Shown here one piece after another: positions 1-8,086 of a DNA stretch of 25,060 nucleotides. Origin of the DNA: Cudoniella acicularis (lineage: Eukaryota > Ascomycota > Leotiomycetes > Helotiales > Helotiaceae); contig JAAMPI010000820.1 in the NCBI GenBank assembly GCA_013054445.1, forward strand, positions 1 to 25,060, written 5' to 3'. A program made the translations under genes and the position numbers. The notes beneath the pieces were generated by a model. The model saw nothing but the letters and a program-made list of their open reading frames with translations, ran no database searches and was not told where the DNA came from. Every line of letters starts with the position of its first letter. Within the stretch, counting starts at the first letter, position 1.

Positions 1-1541
1 AACAACTCCCTCTGCGTCTTCTCCACAAACAAATCCTGAATCTGCACCCACTCGCCCTCATCCCCTTTTCCGCCAGCCCCCGCCGCCCGATCCTTAACCT
101 GCACCTTCCACATCTTCTTCTCCACTTCCCCCTCAACACTATCCTCCCTCCCTCTCACAGCCTCATGCACGATATTCCCGACCAAATCATACCAGATTGG
201 CTCTCCGGGCTGCGCAAACTGCGGATTAGGCTCTACGTACGGCGCCATATCGAGATTCCTCGCGTCGAAAGTGACGATTGTGGGGTTACGTTCTTGCACG
301 AATTTATTCTGCGAGAAGCGTTTCACATGGAAAAGGAGATAAGGGGGGAGGGGGTGAAGGAGGCGATAGCGTTTCCGCTGATTGAGATGTTCTTGCGATT
401 TCAGGCCGTCGTATTTGGAGAGGATGGACGTGAGTGGAATCTGCGGGATGATGTTTCGCTCCAGCTCGTCTTGGAAGAGAGGCGCGGAGGGGAGATCCAG
501 TGTAAGCATCAGGAAGCGGTTGATGGTTGTGGTTACCTCTGCTGCTTCCTCGAAGCGCAATCTATCGCCTGCGTCGGCTTTAGCGGTTATAGCTTGCGAT
601 TCGACTTTTAGTTTTCCTTGGAAGATTTGCTGGATGATGCTACTGCCGGGTTTGGACTTGGAGCCGCCGAGCGAGAGGTGCAGGTTGTTGAGGAACCAGG
701 AGAGGAAGTCGACAGGATCGGATTGTGCTGTGAGGGTGAACTTTTTGTTGGATTTTAGGGATATTTCTTGGAGGAGTTCGTGGGGTGAGACGTGAGATTT
801 GAAGGCGCGCGGGTTCCAGATTTTGCGGATGAGGATGGAGAGCCGTTTGGGGAGTTCGGGTTTGGTGCTGAAATCGGAGAGCATGAAGTAGTTTCGTAGA
901 GGTGGGACGTGGGATAAGGCTTGCACGACCACGTTGAAGTAGTCGTTGTCTTTGATGTTGTTCATTCCCACGAATCCAGGCGTGTATTCCTTTCCTCCCA
1001 ATGTCCAGGCTGTTTTCGCTTCACGGTCGAGGGCCATGACTTGTTCTTTTGTGTATCGAGGGTCTGACACAAATTTGATATCATCCAAGCTTTTGTTCTT
1101 GACCTCGTAGCCCTCTGGCAGAACATACACCTTCTGCGTCTGCATGTTGATATATACATGATGTCCGACTTCTAAGGCGTGAAAATATGCGTGTGACTTT
1201 GGACCTCGACCTTGATAGTATTTCCCGCAGACCAGACACGCATATACATTTATAATCGAAAGGGAGACGGAGCATAGCTTTTCGAAATCGAAGTCGAGGA
1301 CGCCACGGTTGATTGTATCAAGATACAGATCATCGAAGCCTTCTGGTGGGGCTTCTTGTCGTTTTGTTGGGATGTTGACTTCTTCCTCCTCTTCGCTCTC
1401 TAATTGTGGTTCGGGCTCAGGTGTATACGTAGGCTCTTCGGGGTCGTGGATCTTTAGTCTTTTGACGGCGGGTTCGAAGCCTTCATCGGATATTTCCTTG
1501 CGCTTTCGCGACGTTCCGTTGGGAGTTGAGATGTCTGTCAT
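1..1541 (-). CDS. SAD1: SAD1/USP39-type splicing factor, 3' end cut by window edge
   Basis: Role known for the family: a catalytically dead ubiquitin-protease homologue (USP39 in humans, Sad1 in yeast, ubp10 in fission yeast) needed for tri-snRNP assembly and pre-mRNA splicing in the nucleus. Seen here: a single open frame of 513 codons from an ATG at 1541 to the window edge, no intron. Residues 11-16 (SRKRKE) and 27-30 (KRLK) are basic and NLS-like; 48-54 is an acidic run. A UBP-type zinc finger spans about 89-150 (CSVSLS, ACLVCGKYYQGRG, SHAYFHALEVGHH). The USP fold starts near 190; at the site of the catalytic cysteine the text is NNIKDNDYFN, so Asp200 replaces Cys, as in USP39. FHVKRFSQNKF follows later. 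The reading ends in EWVQIQDLFV, close to the usual C-terminus, so only about 20-40 residues should be missing. It is transcribed away from the epimerase gene at 2507. Confidence 0.95.
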   Translation of the reverse strand, partial: MTDISTPNGTSRKRKEISDEGFEPAVKRLKIHDPEEPTYTPEPEPQLESEEEEEVNIPTKRQEAPPEGFDDLYLDTINRGVLDFDFEKLCSVSLSIINVYACLVCGKYYQGRGPKSHAYFHALEVGHHVYINMQTQKVYVLPEGYEVKNKSLDDIKFVSDPRYTKEQVMALDREAKTAWTLGGKEYTPGFVGMNNIKDNDYFNVVVQALSHVPPLRNYFMLSDFSTKPELPKRLSILIRKIWNPRAFKSHVSPHELLQEISLKSNKKFTLTAQSDPVDFLSWFLNNLHLSLGGSKSKPGSSIIQQIFQGKLKVESQAITAKADAGDRLRFEEAAEVTTTINRFLMLTLDLPSAPLFQDELERNIIPQIPLTSILSKYDGLKSQEHLNQRKRYRLLHPLPPYLLFHVKRFSQNKFVQERNPTIVTFDARNLDMAPYVEPNPQFAQPGEPIWYDLVGNIVHEAVRGREDSVEGEVEKKMWKVQVKDRAAGAGGKGDEGEWVQIQDLFVEKTQREL

Positions 1542-2506
1542 TGTGATTGCTTGTAGGCTTTGAGGTGTTGTATATTTTTTTTCCCAGCTTGGTGTTTTGG
1601 TCCTGCTGCCTCGCGTAGCCTCGCGCTAGTGGGAATGTCGAACCATTATGTAAGCAACGTCGACCTCGAGCTTCAATTCCAAGTCAACTTCTCCATCTTC
1701 ATTATACATCTATCATTTTCACATTCACGTATACTCTTTCAACCGTTCTGCTCGACGATCGAAATTTCAATGGCAAGCGCCAAGCATCCCCCGACCACTA
1801 TTCCATTTGTGGTCAGCTCGAGCTCCCAAAGTCAATAGAGTTCGCATTGCTGGAATTGTGACTTGAAATGATAGCTTTATCTGTTCTGGAAGGCTTGTTT
1901 TTATTTACGAGCCATCTTATCATTTTGAAATTCATATTTTCACCTTTTGCTTTGGTTTTCATTTTTGAGTGTTGGTTTTGCAGCCATTTGTTGTCAGATG
2001 TCCTTCATAGCTTCGGAATCGTCCCCACCGAAAATTGACCAAAACACCGCTACAATTACCCCTTTCCGACCGTCTTCAGTCGGTTCCTTCCTCCTTCTAG
2101 CATAATGTATGCGATCGCATATCACCTCATCAAGGTCGCCAATAAGTCTTCGTTCTGGGACGACACCCATCGTAAATGACATCATTCTTGGCTTCGTTTT
2201 GTATTTGTCAGCCCACTGCATTTTTCTGCTGCAAGAGCAACAATGTTTCTACAGTAGAGAACGAATCGAGATGAATAATTGCTCTTGCCATATGATTCGA
2301 TTAGCAAGCCAGCTCTCAGAACTCCATGATCATATGCTAACATAAAAGCACCCTCGAGACCTTTTCAAAATTCAATACAACTTTCCACTTCGACACACAA
2401 CTTCCACTTGTTCAACTTCAGATTGCTCCTGCACTCTTTAATAAATTCTTCGTCGCTGAAGGCAATTCTCAAACACGATACTAAGATCAACTTTCATTGG
2501 AACGGA
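1542..2506. other. Divergent intergenic region between SAD1 and the epimerase gene
   Basis: This 965-bp stretch lies between two genes transcribed away from each other and so should hold both promoters. It has pyrimidine-rich leaders near 2380-2480 and a perfect 14-bp palindrome at 2108-2121. A 75-codon frame on the minus strand (2221-1994, highly charged, with an ATG) is present, but I recognise no domain in it and see no splice partner, so it is not called as a gene. Confidence 0.6.
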
Positions 2507-3761
2507 ATGGCGTCTTCAAAAATCTTGATTACTGGAGCGACGGGTTACATGTAAGTTTTTCGTACTGTGACCAAGGCAAATATCCTAAACTGTTCTCAAG
2601 TGGAGGTTCAATCTTGTCGCAACTGCTAAATTCAACCCAAAACTCCGTCTCGGACTATAACATATCAGTCCTGATCCGAGGCGAGGATAAAGCCAGCATT
2701 TTTAGCAGTCAAGGCGTCACGCCAATTTTGTTCAAGAGCTTGGATCAGACAGAAATCCTTCAAAGAGTGGCGAGCGAGCATGATGGCAAGTCGCTGACAT
2801 CGAACTTACCTTTTCCCAGCTAACGATGGTTAATTAGTGGTCATTCACACTGCTTCTGGATTTGATACGGCTGCAGCCAAGGCATTGGTACTTGGACTTG
2901 GTCAGAGAAAGCAAGCAACTGGAAAAGCAGTCCATTACATCCATGTGCGCGTTCTTTCGCCATTTCTTTAGCTATTTTTACTAATTAGTGGCTCTTACTA
3001 GACCTCGGGAACATCAAACCTTGGAGATCAGCCCATCACAGGCAAATACTACGAGTCTCACATTTTTTCTGACGAAGAAAACATATATGCGTACGAAAAG
3101 ACCCGCGAATCCCAACATACCTATGCACAACGCACCACGGATCTCGCGGTAGTCGAAACAGGCCTCGAACAAGGTGTCGAGACACATATCATCATGTCTC
3201 CCACAATTTATGGTATCGGAACCGGTAACTTCAACCGACAATCCATCCAAATCCCTACAATTATCCGCTCCGCTCTGAAGGCTGGCCAAGCTGAAGCCAT
3301 TGGAGAAGGCAAGGGAATTTGGGACTACGTCCATATTGCCGATCTCGCAAAATTATACGAGATATTGCTAACAAAAATTCTTAATGGGGAGGAAGTTCCA
3401 AGTGGGGAGAAAGGCATCATCTTCTCTTCTTCTGGAAGGTATTCTTGGGCCGAGCTATCTCATGGAGTTGCCGATGCTTTGTTTACTCTTGGCGCAATTA
3501 AAACTAGAGATGTCAAGAGCCTCACGCTGGAGGAGGCAGCCGAGAAGTGGGCAGGTGGTCTGGTTTTTCATGCTGAGTTGGGGTTTGCTTCCAAGTGAGT
3601 CTTGCTCGAAGAACAACTAAAAGCTTTAGAATCGTAGGCTAACATGGCCACTTAGCTCGAGGACAGACTCTGTTGTTAGTCGACAGCTGGGCTGGAAGCC
3701 GCAAAAAACCGTAGAGGACTGGAAAGCGAATTTCATTGAGGAGGCTAGACTGATTATCTAA
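2507..3761 (+). CDS. NAD(P)-dependent epimerase/dehydratase-like protein (extended SDR)
   Basis: A Rossmann-fold oxidoreductase or epimerase, probably cytosolic; the substrate is unknown. Exons by splice signals and frame: 2507-2550, 2601-2785, 2838-2944, 3002-3594, 3656-3761, giving 344 residues with no internal stop. The N-terminus MASSKILITGATGYIGGS carries the GxxGxxG dinucleotide motif at residues 10-16. VVIHTASG (77-84) and YIHTSGTS (from about 110) are the next conserved strands. YAYEK at 141-145 fits the YxxxK catalytic motif about 27 residues after the TSG serine; the nearby YAQRT (153-157) lacks the lysine. MSPTIYGIGTG and DYVHIADLAKLY are typical of extended SDRs. Introns are 50, 52, 57 and 61 bp. 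The second starts with GCAAGT rather than GT and is required to keep VVIHTASG in frame. An AATAAA lies 47 nt after the stop. Confidence 0.93.
2786..2837 (+). other. GC-AG intron in the epimerase gene
   Basis: The exon ends CAT GAT G and the intron begins GCAAGT; it ends TTAATTAG, with CTAAC as a likely branch site. Only this junction joins the upstream frame to the conserved VVIHTASG strand. GC donors are a known minor class and usually show GCAAGT, as here. Confidence 0.8.
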
Positions 3762-3807
3762 GATGGTTGTTGGGAAGTCGAGGGTCTTTTCAAGAAGATA
3801 GTCTTTT

Positions 3808-3813
3808 AATAAA
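3808..3813 (+). terminator. Probable polyadenylation signal of the epimerase gene
   Basis: AATAAA in an AT-rich stretch, 47 nt downstream of the TAA stop at 3761. Position and sequence fit a polyadenylation signal; no transcript data are available. Confidence 0.4.
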
Positions 3814-4432
3814 AGTGAATTTTAGTGAATTTTGACCCTATTGAAATTCTTTATATATATAGAGTTAGATTAGTCACAATTAACTCGAATGTTACACTTT
3901 CGAAGTTTTGAAGTAATATATAGTTTTCAAAAGAATCCCCTTACGTCCAGACTTTCAGAGGAGCAATAAGAACATTCAATTCCACATCGAAATCTGGACA
4001 TTAGCATTTTCCATTTCCGTCTTCAGACTTGAGCCGTTGCTGCTTTAGCCTGAGCTAGGCTGAGCCCTAGAGGTGAACCGAATTTTTGCGGAAGGCAACC
4101 CGTTTGGGCTCGATTTTAGCTATATTATTCTCGCTAATTAGAAGAGGGGTGATCCCGAAAATCGCTTGGTGTCACAAGTAATCTATATAGTTTCCCGTAG
4201 CAGTGAGCAGTGCTGTGGCTGTATTAGCTTTCCAGCACATAGTATTTAGGCCTTTAAAGCGTCCCTCCGCTACTTAAATAAAGAAATAAGCCTCGCCGCC
4301 TACTTTAAGCATTAATTATTTATGTCGAGGTAGATCTAGGCCGTTTCTTTCGAGCGTAAAAGCTGAAATAGGTATACAAGCCCCCCTCTTTCACGGAGCT
4401 ACCGAGCCACCGAATACTAGCTAGTCTCGCTC

Positions 4433-4674
4433 TGTTACAGCTCTGCAAAGGCACTAGGGCCCTGACATTACGTGGGGACGTATTTGCAAGAAGGTGCTAT
4501 ATTATCGAAGAAACTAAGCTAAGGGGAGAAGAAGGAAGAGGTGGCCCTGAAGGGGCCTTATATATAGGAGGTGAGTTCCGCTAAGCGAGGACACGTGGTA
4601 AGGGCTCAGGGGGACGCGTCGCAGGCAAGGAAGACGCGTCAGGTAAGGGGATGCGTCGAACCAGGTCTGTGACA
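4433..4674. repeat. Solo-LTR-like segment, degenerate
   Basis: 242 bp bounded by TGTTACA at the left and TGTGACA at the right. The ends are imperfect inverted repeats (6 of 7 pairs) and have the TG...CA form of LTR termini. Inside are a TATATATAG box near 4559-4568 and promoter-distal short direct repeats GACGCGTC at 4613 and 4633 with GATGCGTC at 4650. The five bases on either side do not match, so no target-site duplication supports it. It could equally be chance in a repeat-rich tract. Confidence 0.3.
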
Positions 4675-4820
4675 TGCCAGAGTCTTATAACTATGTTTGG
4701 AATTACCTTATACAAAGTAGATTTACAAGCAATTATAGCAAATCAGAAAAGAAGTCGGCTTATAGTAGCCGACCGATGCCTCGAAAACTGAAGCATAAGA
4801 ACTGAGTTGTGGTAGAGAAG

Positions 4821-4885
4821 CCAGATTCGGACCCCCTCTAGTAAAAAGGTAGGAGCCAGATTTAGACCCCCTCTTGAGCTAATAA
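4821..4885. repeat. Two-copy direct repeat, 35-bp period
   Basis: CCAGATTCGGACCCCCTCT at 4821 recurs as CCAGATTTAGACCCCCTCT at 4856, two mismatches over 19 bp, spaced 35 bp apart. It sits between the LTR-like segment and the 72-bp tandem repeat. Function unknown. Confidence 0.7.
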
Positions 4886-4930
4886 TGTTCTGGCCAAAAT
4901 AACAGAACATTGGTGTCTAGAATACTAAGC

Positions 4931-5125
4931 GCTAGCGTAACGAACACGCTAGCGTTAGGGAGCTAAATTTTGCTCTATTCCTAACGCTAGCGTTCCTCGA
5001 GCGCCAGCGGAACCGAGACGCCAGCGTTAGGGAGCCGAATTTTGCTCCATTCCCATTGCCAGCGTTCCTCGAGCGCTAGCGGAACGGATGCGCCAGCGCC
5101 AGGGAGCGATTTTTGCTCCCTTTTT
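4931..5125. repeat. 72-bp tandem repeat built from GCYAGCG palindromes
   Basis: About 2.5 copies of a 72-bp unit; homologous unit starts are at 4949, 5021 and 5093. GCTAGCG or GCCAGCG occurs at 4931, 4948, 4986, 5003, 5020, 5058, 5075 and 5092, giving spacings 17, 38, 17, 17, 38, 17, 17. Neighbouring copies form inverted arms, for example CGCTAGCGTTAGG and CCTAACGCTAGCG around an AT-rich centre, so each unit could extrude a hairpin. GTTCC and GGAAC form a second, shorter pair. The block is GC-rich compared with its AT-rich flanks. It may be an internal or subterminal repeat of a mobile element. Confidence 0.85.
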
Positions 5126-5982
5126 CGGCAGGCGCGTAACTTATTATAATAGAATCTTCTCGACTCTGTCTTAATCCTATTTAAGCTTTAATAAAGTTTA
5201 AGATGTTCTACTCTTAAGTTTCGCTAAGGTTCTTCCCCTACCCCGCCCTTATCTTAGCAACCGCCTTATAAGGGGCAGCTGTTTTAGGCGGGTAGGGCTG
5301 AGCTCCGCTGTTCGTGTAATCCTAGATGCCTGTCACCTAATGTCACTATCAATTTGTCTATCTAGGCGATTATCTAGTCTAGTCAAGGTTTTTATTAGTA
5401 TCTGCTAAATCCGGTATTAATATCTCTTATGTCCCTTTTAGGAAGACAAGTATGAGTCACCTATCCTTCTTCCATTGTATTCTATAGCCTTCTAAGGCAA
5501 CGCCATTATTTTTGCTATCGGCCCGACACAGTACGGCTGAAGCAACTTCACGACAGTTTTCTTTCACAAGCATGCATGATAGGAGCAGGTTGCTTAAGCT
5601 GATTTCATTAACTGTTCTCGCTAGCTCTACTGTATCAAAGGACCAAATTCTCGTATGTATCTACTGCATAGCATCTGGCTCCTACTGCGTGAGAGCTCTT
5701 CTGGCAAAGTCTTAAAAAATCTTCGTGGTGTCTGCGAACCCTCATGAACCCGCCTTTCCCATGGCTGCTAAGCATCACTCAATCTCTAGTTGTAATATCA
5801 CCAGAAACGAACGGGGTTTTTTTTGGCCAGACTTGACACATTCTTTTGCAGATCTGAGGAAATATTCTGCTTCTTCCTACACCCATGAAACGCATGATCT
5901 CCACTAGTGCTTCGCATTGGAGATTAGTTAGCTTTTCGCCAAGCAGCATACATCCTCTAAACGCAAGCAATACCTTAAGCAG

Positions 5983-7073
5983 CTAAGAATGCGAAATTCG
6001 GCAGTTTCCTCCATATTTGGACCCCTCCTCAGTCTTTAAACAATCCAGACAAATGAAAGTCCCCTGTTGCTGCTTTATAAGCCTAGCCTCCTCTTGCAGC
6101 TTACTGGATAGGTTATAAGTGGATTCACTCTCGCATCCACATGCGTAAACCGAACAGGCGTACTGTGAGACGGAAATGTATGGTAGATGTGATGCCTTTC
6201 TTATGAGATCACAGAATCTATGTTCTGTAAAGCCGAGATCGTAGGGCAGGATTCCCGCTATTTGAAGAGAGTTGAAGTAGGATCCGACAGCCTTAGCAGC
6301 GCGATAACAATTTTTCGTGAGTGTTTGCCAGTTCCAGTTCGCAGGAGCCATAATACCTCGATGAAATGACTTGCAACATTGGAACCTTTTCGTATCCATC
6401 TCTCCTATGAAAAGTCAGCTGCAGTTTTATATAGAGATACTAGAGCCGTACGGGCAACATTATGATGTAGAAGAGGATGATCCACTAGCATTACCGCTTG
6501 CGTAAATGGTCCCAAGAATGGGCCCTTGTGAGTGAGGAAGAGTTTCCATGAAATACCCAAAAATTCATATGGGAGATCTACGACATATGCGAAGATGAGG
6601 AGTCGGCAAAGATCGTCAATGGAAGGGTCCTCGTTGTCACAGACCAACAGCCAGTTCCTCAGCCAGAGACCACCACAATATTTCATAGCATTAATACACT
6701 GGTATTTATCGCAGAGATATGCTAGCTTCTCCAAGCAAACAGTAGTGGGCTTCTCGGGAACGTCCTTAATGCTGAAGTGAAGGACTCTGCAAAGGATGAT
6801 CGTCGCTTCTGCATCGTCTTCTGGAAGAGGCAAGTCATAAGTCTCCGAAGATGCTGTTTTCTCGGCTAGTTCAACGCCTTCTTTGAACTTGCCACTGATC
6901 ATGACCTTAAACACCGGTGAGGCAAGAGATAGCACCTTAGAGGACACAATCAGCTCTCGGGTTTCCAATTTCTCGCCCACGGTCTCGCCATCAGCAGCGG
7001 CTTCACTAGGTTGCTCTTGGTGAAGTTGTAATATGATATCCCCTTCGGAGTCAATTACAACTCTTGGTGACAT
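5983..7073 (-). CDS. BTB/POZ-domain protein
   Basis: BTB domains mediate dimerisation and often serve as adaptors for cullin-3 ligases; the partner is unknown here. Exon 1 is 7073-6452 and exon 2 is 6404-5983, 347 residues in all. The 47-bp intron (6451-6405) has donor GTACGG, a GCTGAC branch site and acceptor CATAG. The BTB core covers about residues 40-140: ELIVSSKVLSLASPVFKVM, FKEGVEL, LPLPEDDAEATIILCRVLHF and LEKLAYLCDKYQCINA, the usual layout of the large fungal BTB family. The C-terminal exon resembles that family's tail (LQIAGILPYD, SSKLQEEARLI) and carries a cysteine cluster (ACSVYACGC, then CLDCL) that might bind metal. ATTATATAAT at 7088-7097 is a TATA-like box very close to the ATG. 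Without the intron, exon 1 would run into a stop after residue 222, losing the tail. Confidence 0.85.
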
Positions 7074-7260
7074 GATGGAGGGTAAAGATTATATAATGTT
7101 AATCTTACGAAGATCCAACTAGGATATTATGTGTTGTGGCCATCCTGAGGCTGAAAATAAGAAAAGTTTCATCATGTGATTACAGTGTGTCTGGGCGGCT
7201 TTCTATACTCAGAAGTACGCCTCTCGCATATAAAGTATCACTGGCTTCTAAAGTGAAAAA

Positions 7261-7603
7261 TCATAATGCGCAGTTACGGTATAAGACCATGTCCTTGTGT
7301 ACCCCAAGGCCTGTACTTGGAAATGGATTAGGGACGAACTCTCTCTCAGAGCTAGTACCACAGGGCCGATATGAATCACGTGACACATATGGCTTTGGAT
7401 GAGCACTTATATTGTGGCTGGTATTACGATAGCTTTCATGAAGCTGGAGCAATCTGCTTGTCTAGAAGACAGTGAGGGAACCACTTTTGCTGTTACCGTG
7501 ACTGCTCAAGCGCAGTTGTCTGCATTGCAAACCCCTTTTTCGAGGAGGCGGCCAATGCGCCGGAAGTAGATGCAAGAAAAAGTATAGTGAATGAAGTCTT
7601 CAT
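7261..7603 (-). CDS. Candidate small secreted protein (two exons, uncertain)
   Basis: Not recognised as any family. An ATG at 7603 in a good context (CACAATG, pyrimidine-rich leader) opens MKTSFTILFLASTSGALAA, a textbook signal peptide. The frame stops after 36 codons unless a 43-bp intron (7496-7454, GTAACA to AAGCAG) is removed. Splicing it joins a second open frame of 64 codons ending at 7261, for 99 residues with two cysteines. A CATAAA element lies about 110 bp upstream. Against it: the intron is near the lower size limit for fungi, has no clear branch site, and the exon-2 composition is unremarkable. The alternative is that only the 36-codon frame exists, or nothing is expressed. Confidence 0.3.
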
Positions 7604-8086
7604 TGTGCGTATCCATGCAAAGTAGAGGAAGAGTGGGTTTCGATGAAGGGAAGTGCTCAGGATAGTTAGTAGGAACCGCTGTACCTGAGCGTTTGGGAGG
7701 AGGGGGGCCATTTATGGACCCTGTCTGACCTCATGTTTCTGATTTTGAGGTATTGTGAGATGGGCTGAGTGAGGTGGCTTTTATGGTTTGACAATAGAGA
7801 ATACTCGCGCAGCAATGTCTCAAGGTAACTCACCGCTGGTCAGCCCTATTACACCAATGCCTTACCTCGCCCCTTATAGAACCTCGACTAAAGGAATATG
7901 CCAAGACAAAATGGATCCTATGTTTTTAGCTCGCGGCCTAGGCTATTTCCCCTATTTGGGGAGCCTTTTCAAAATCCTAAAGCGTATTGAAAAGGAGGAA
8001 GTGAACATAAAAGTGAAATGATTGTTGTCTTTATTATATTCAAAGAGACTAACCAATTAGTACCACACCGGGACAACCCAAGGCCA
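7604..8086. other. Intergenic stretch, no gene seen
   Basis: About 480 bp between the secreted-protein candidate and the 3' end of the glycosyltransferase gene. A short plus-strand frame (7788-8021) contains no recognisable motif and overlaps nothing conserved. Confidence 0.5.

Larger units (their letters stand above)
3762..5982. other. Gene-free, repeat-rich tract (decayed transposon material likely)
   Basis: About 2.2 kb without a convincing gene. Base composition shifts between AT-rich stretches full of TA steps (3840-3920, 4240-4330, 5140-5210) and GC-rich repeat blocks. Separately listed are an LTR-like segment, a 35-bp duplication and a 72-bp tandem repeat. On the minus strand around 5390-5310 a short broken frame reads like a charged coiled segment (DRLDNRLDRQIDSDIR), which might be the remains of a retroelement gag gene, but that is a guess. 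Short frames at 5512-5715 and 5725-5907 show nothing recognisable. The mixture fits an old transposon insertion between two ordinary genes. Confidence 0.55.

Noticed and set aside
165..795. Plus-strand open frames of 148 and 137 codons
   Set aside because: They lie antisense to the SAD1 coding sequence, which has clear homology in its own frame.
1994..2221. 75-codon minus-strand frame with ATG
   Set aside because: Charged and protein-like in feel, but no motif, no splice partner and no conserved context; chance frames of this length are common.
5512..5907. Two short plus-strand frames in the repeat tract
   Set aside because: No recognisable domain, unusual composition and no promoter or splice structure.
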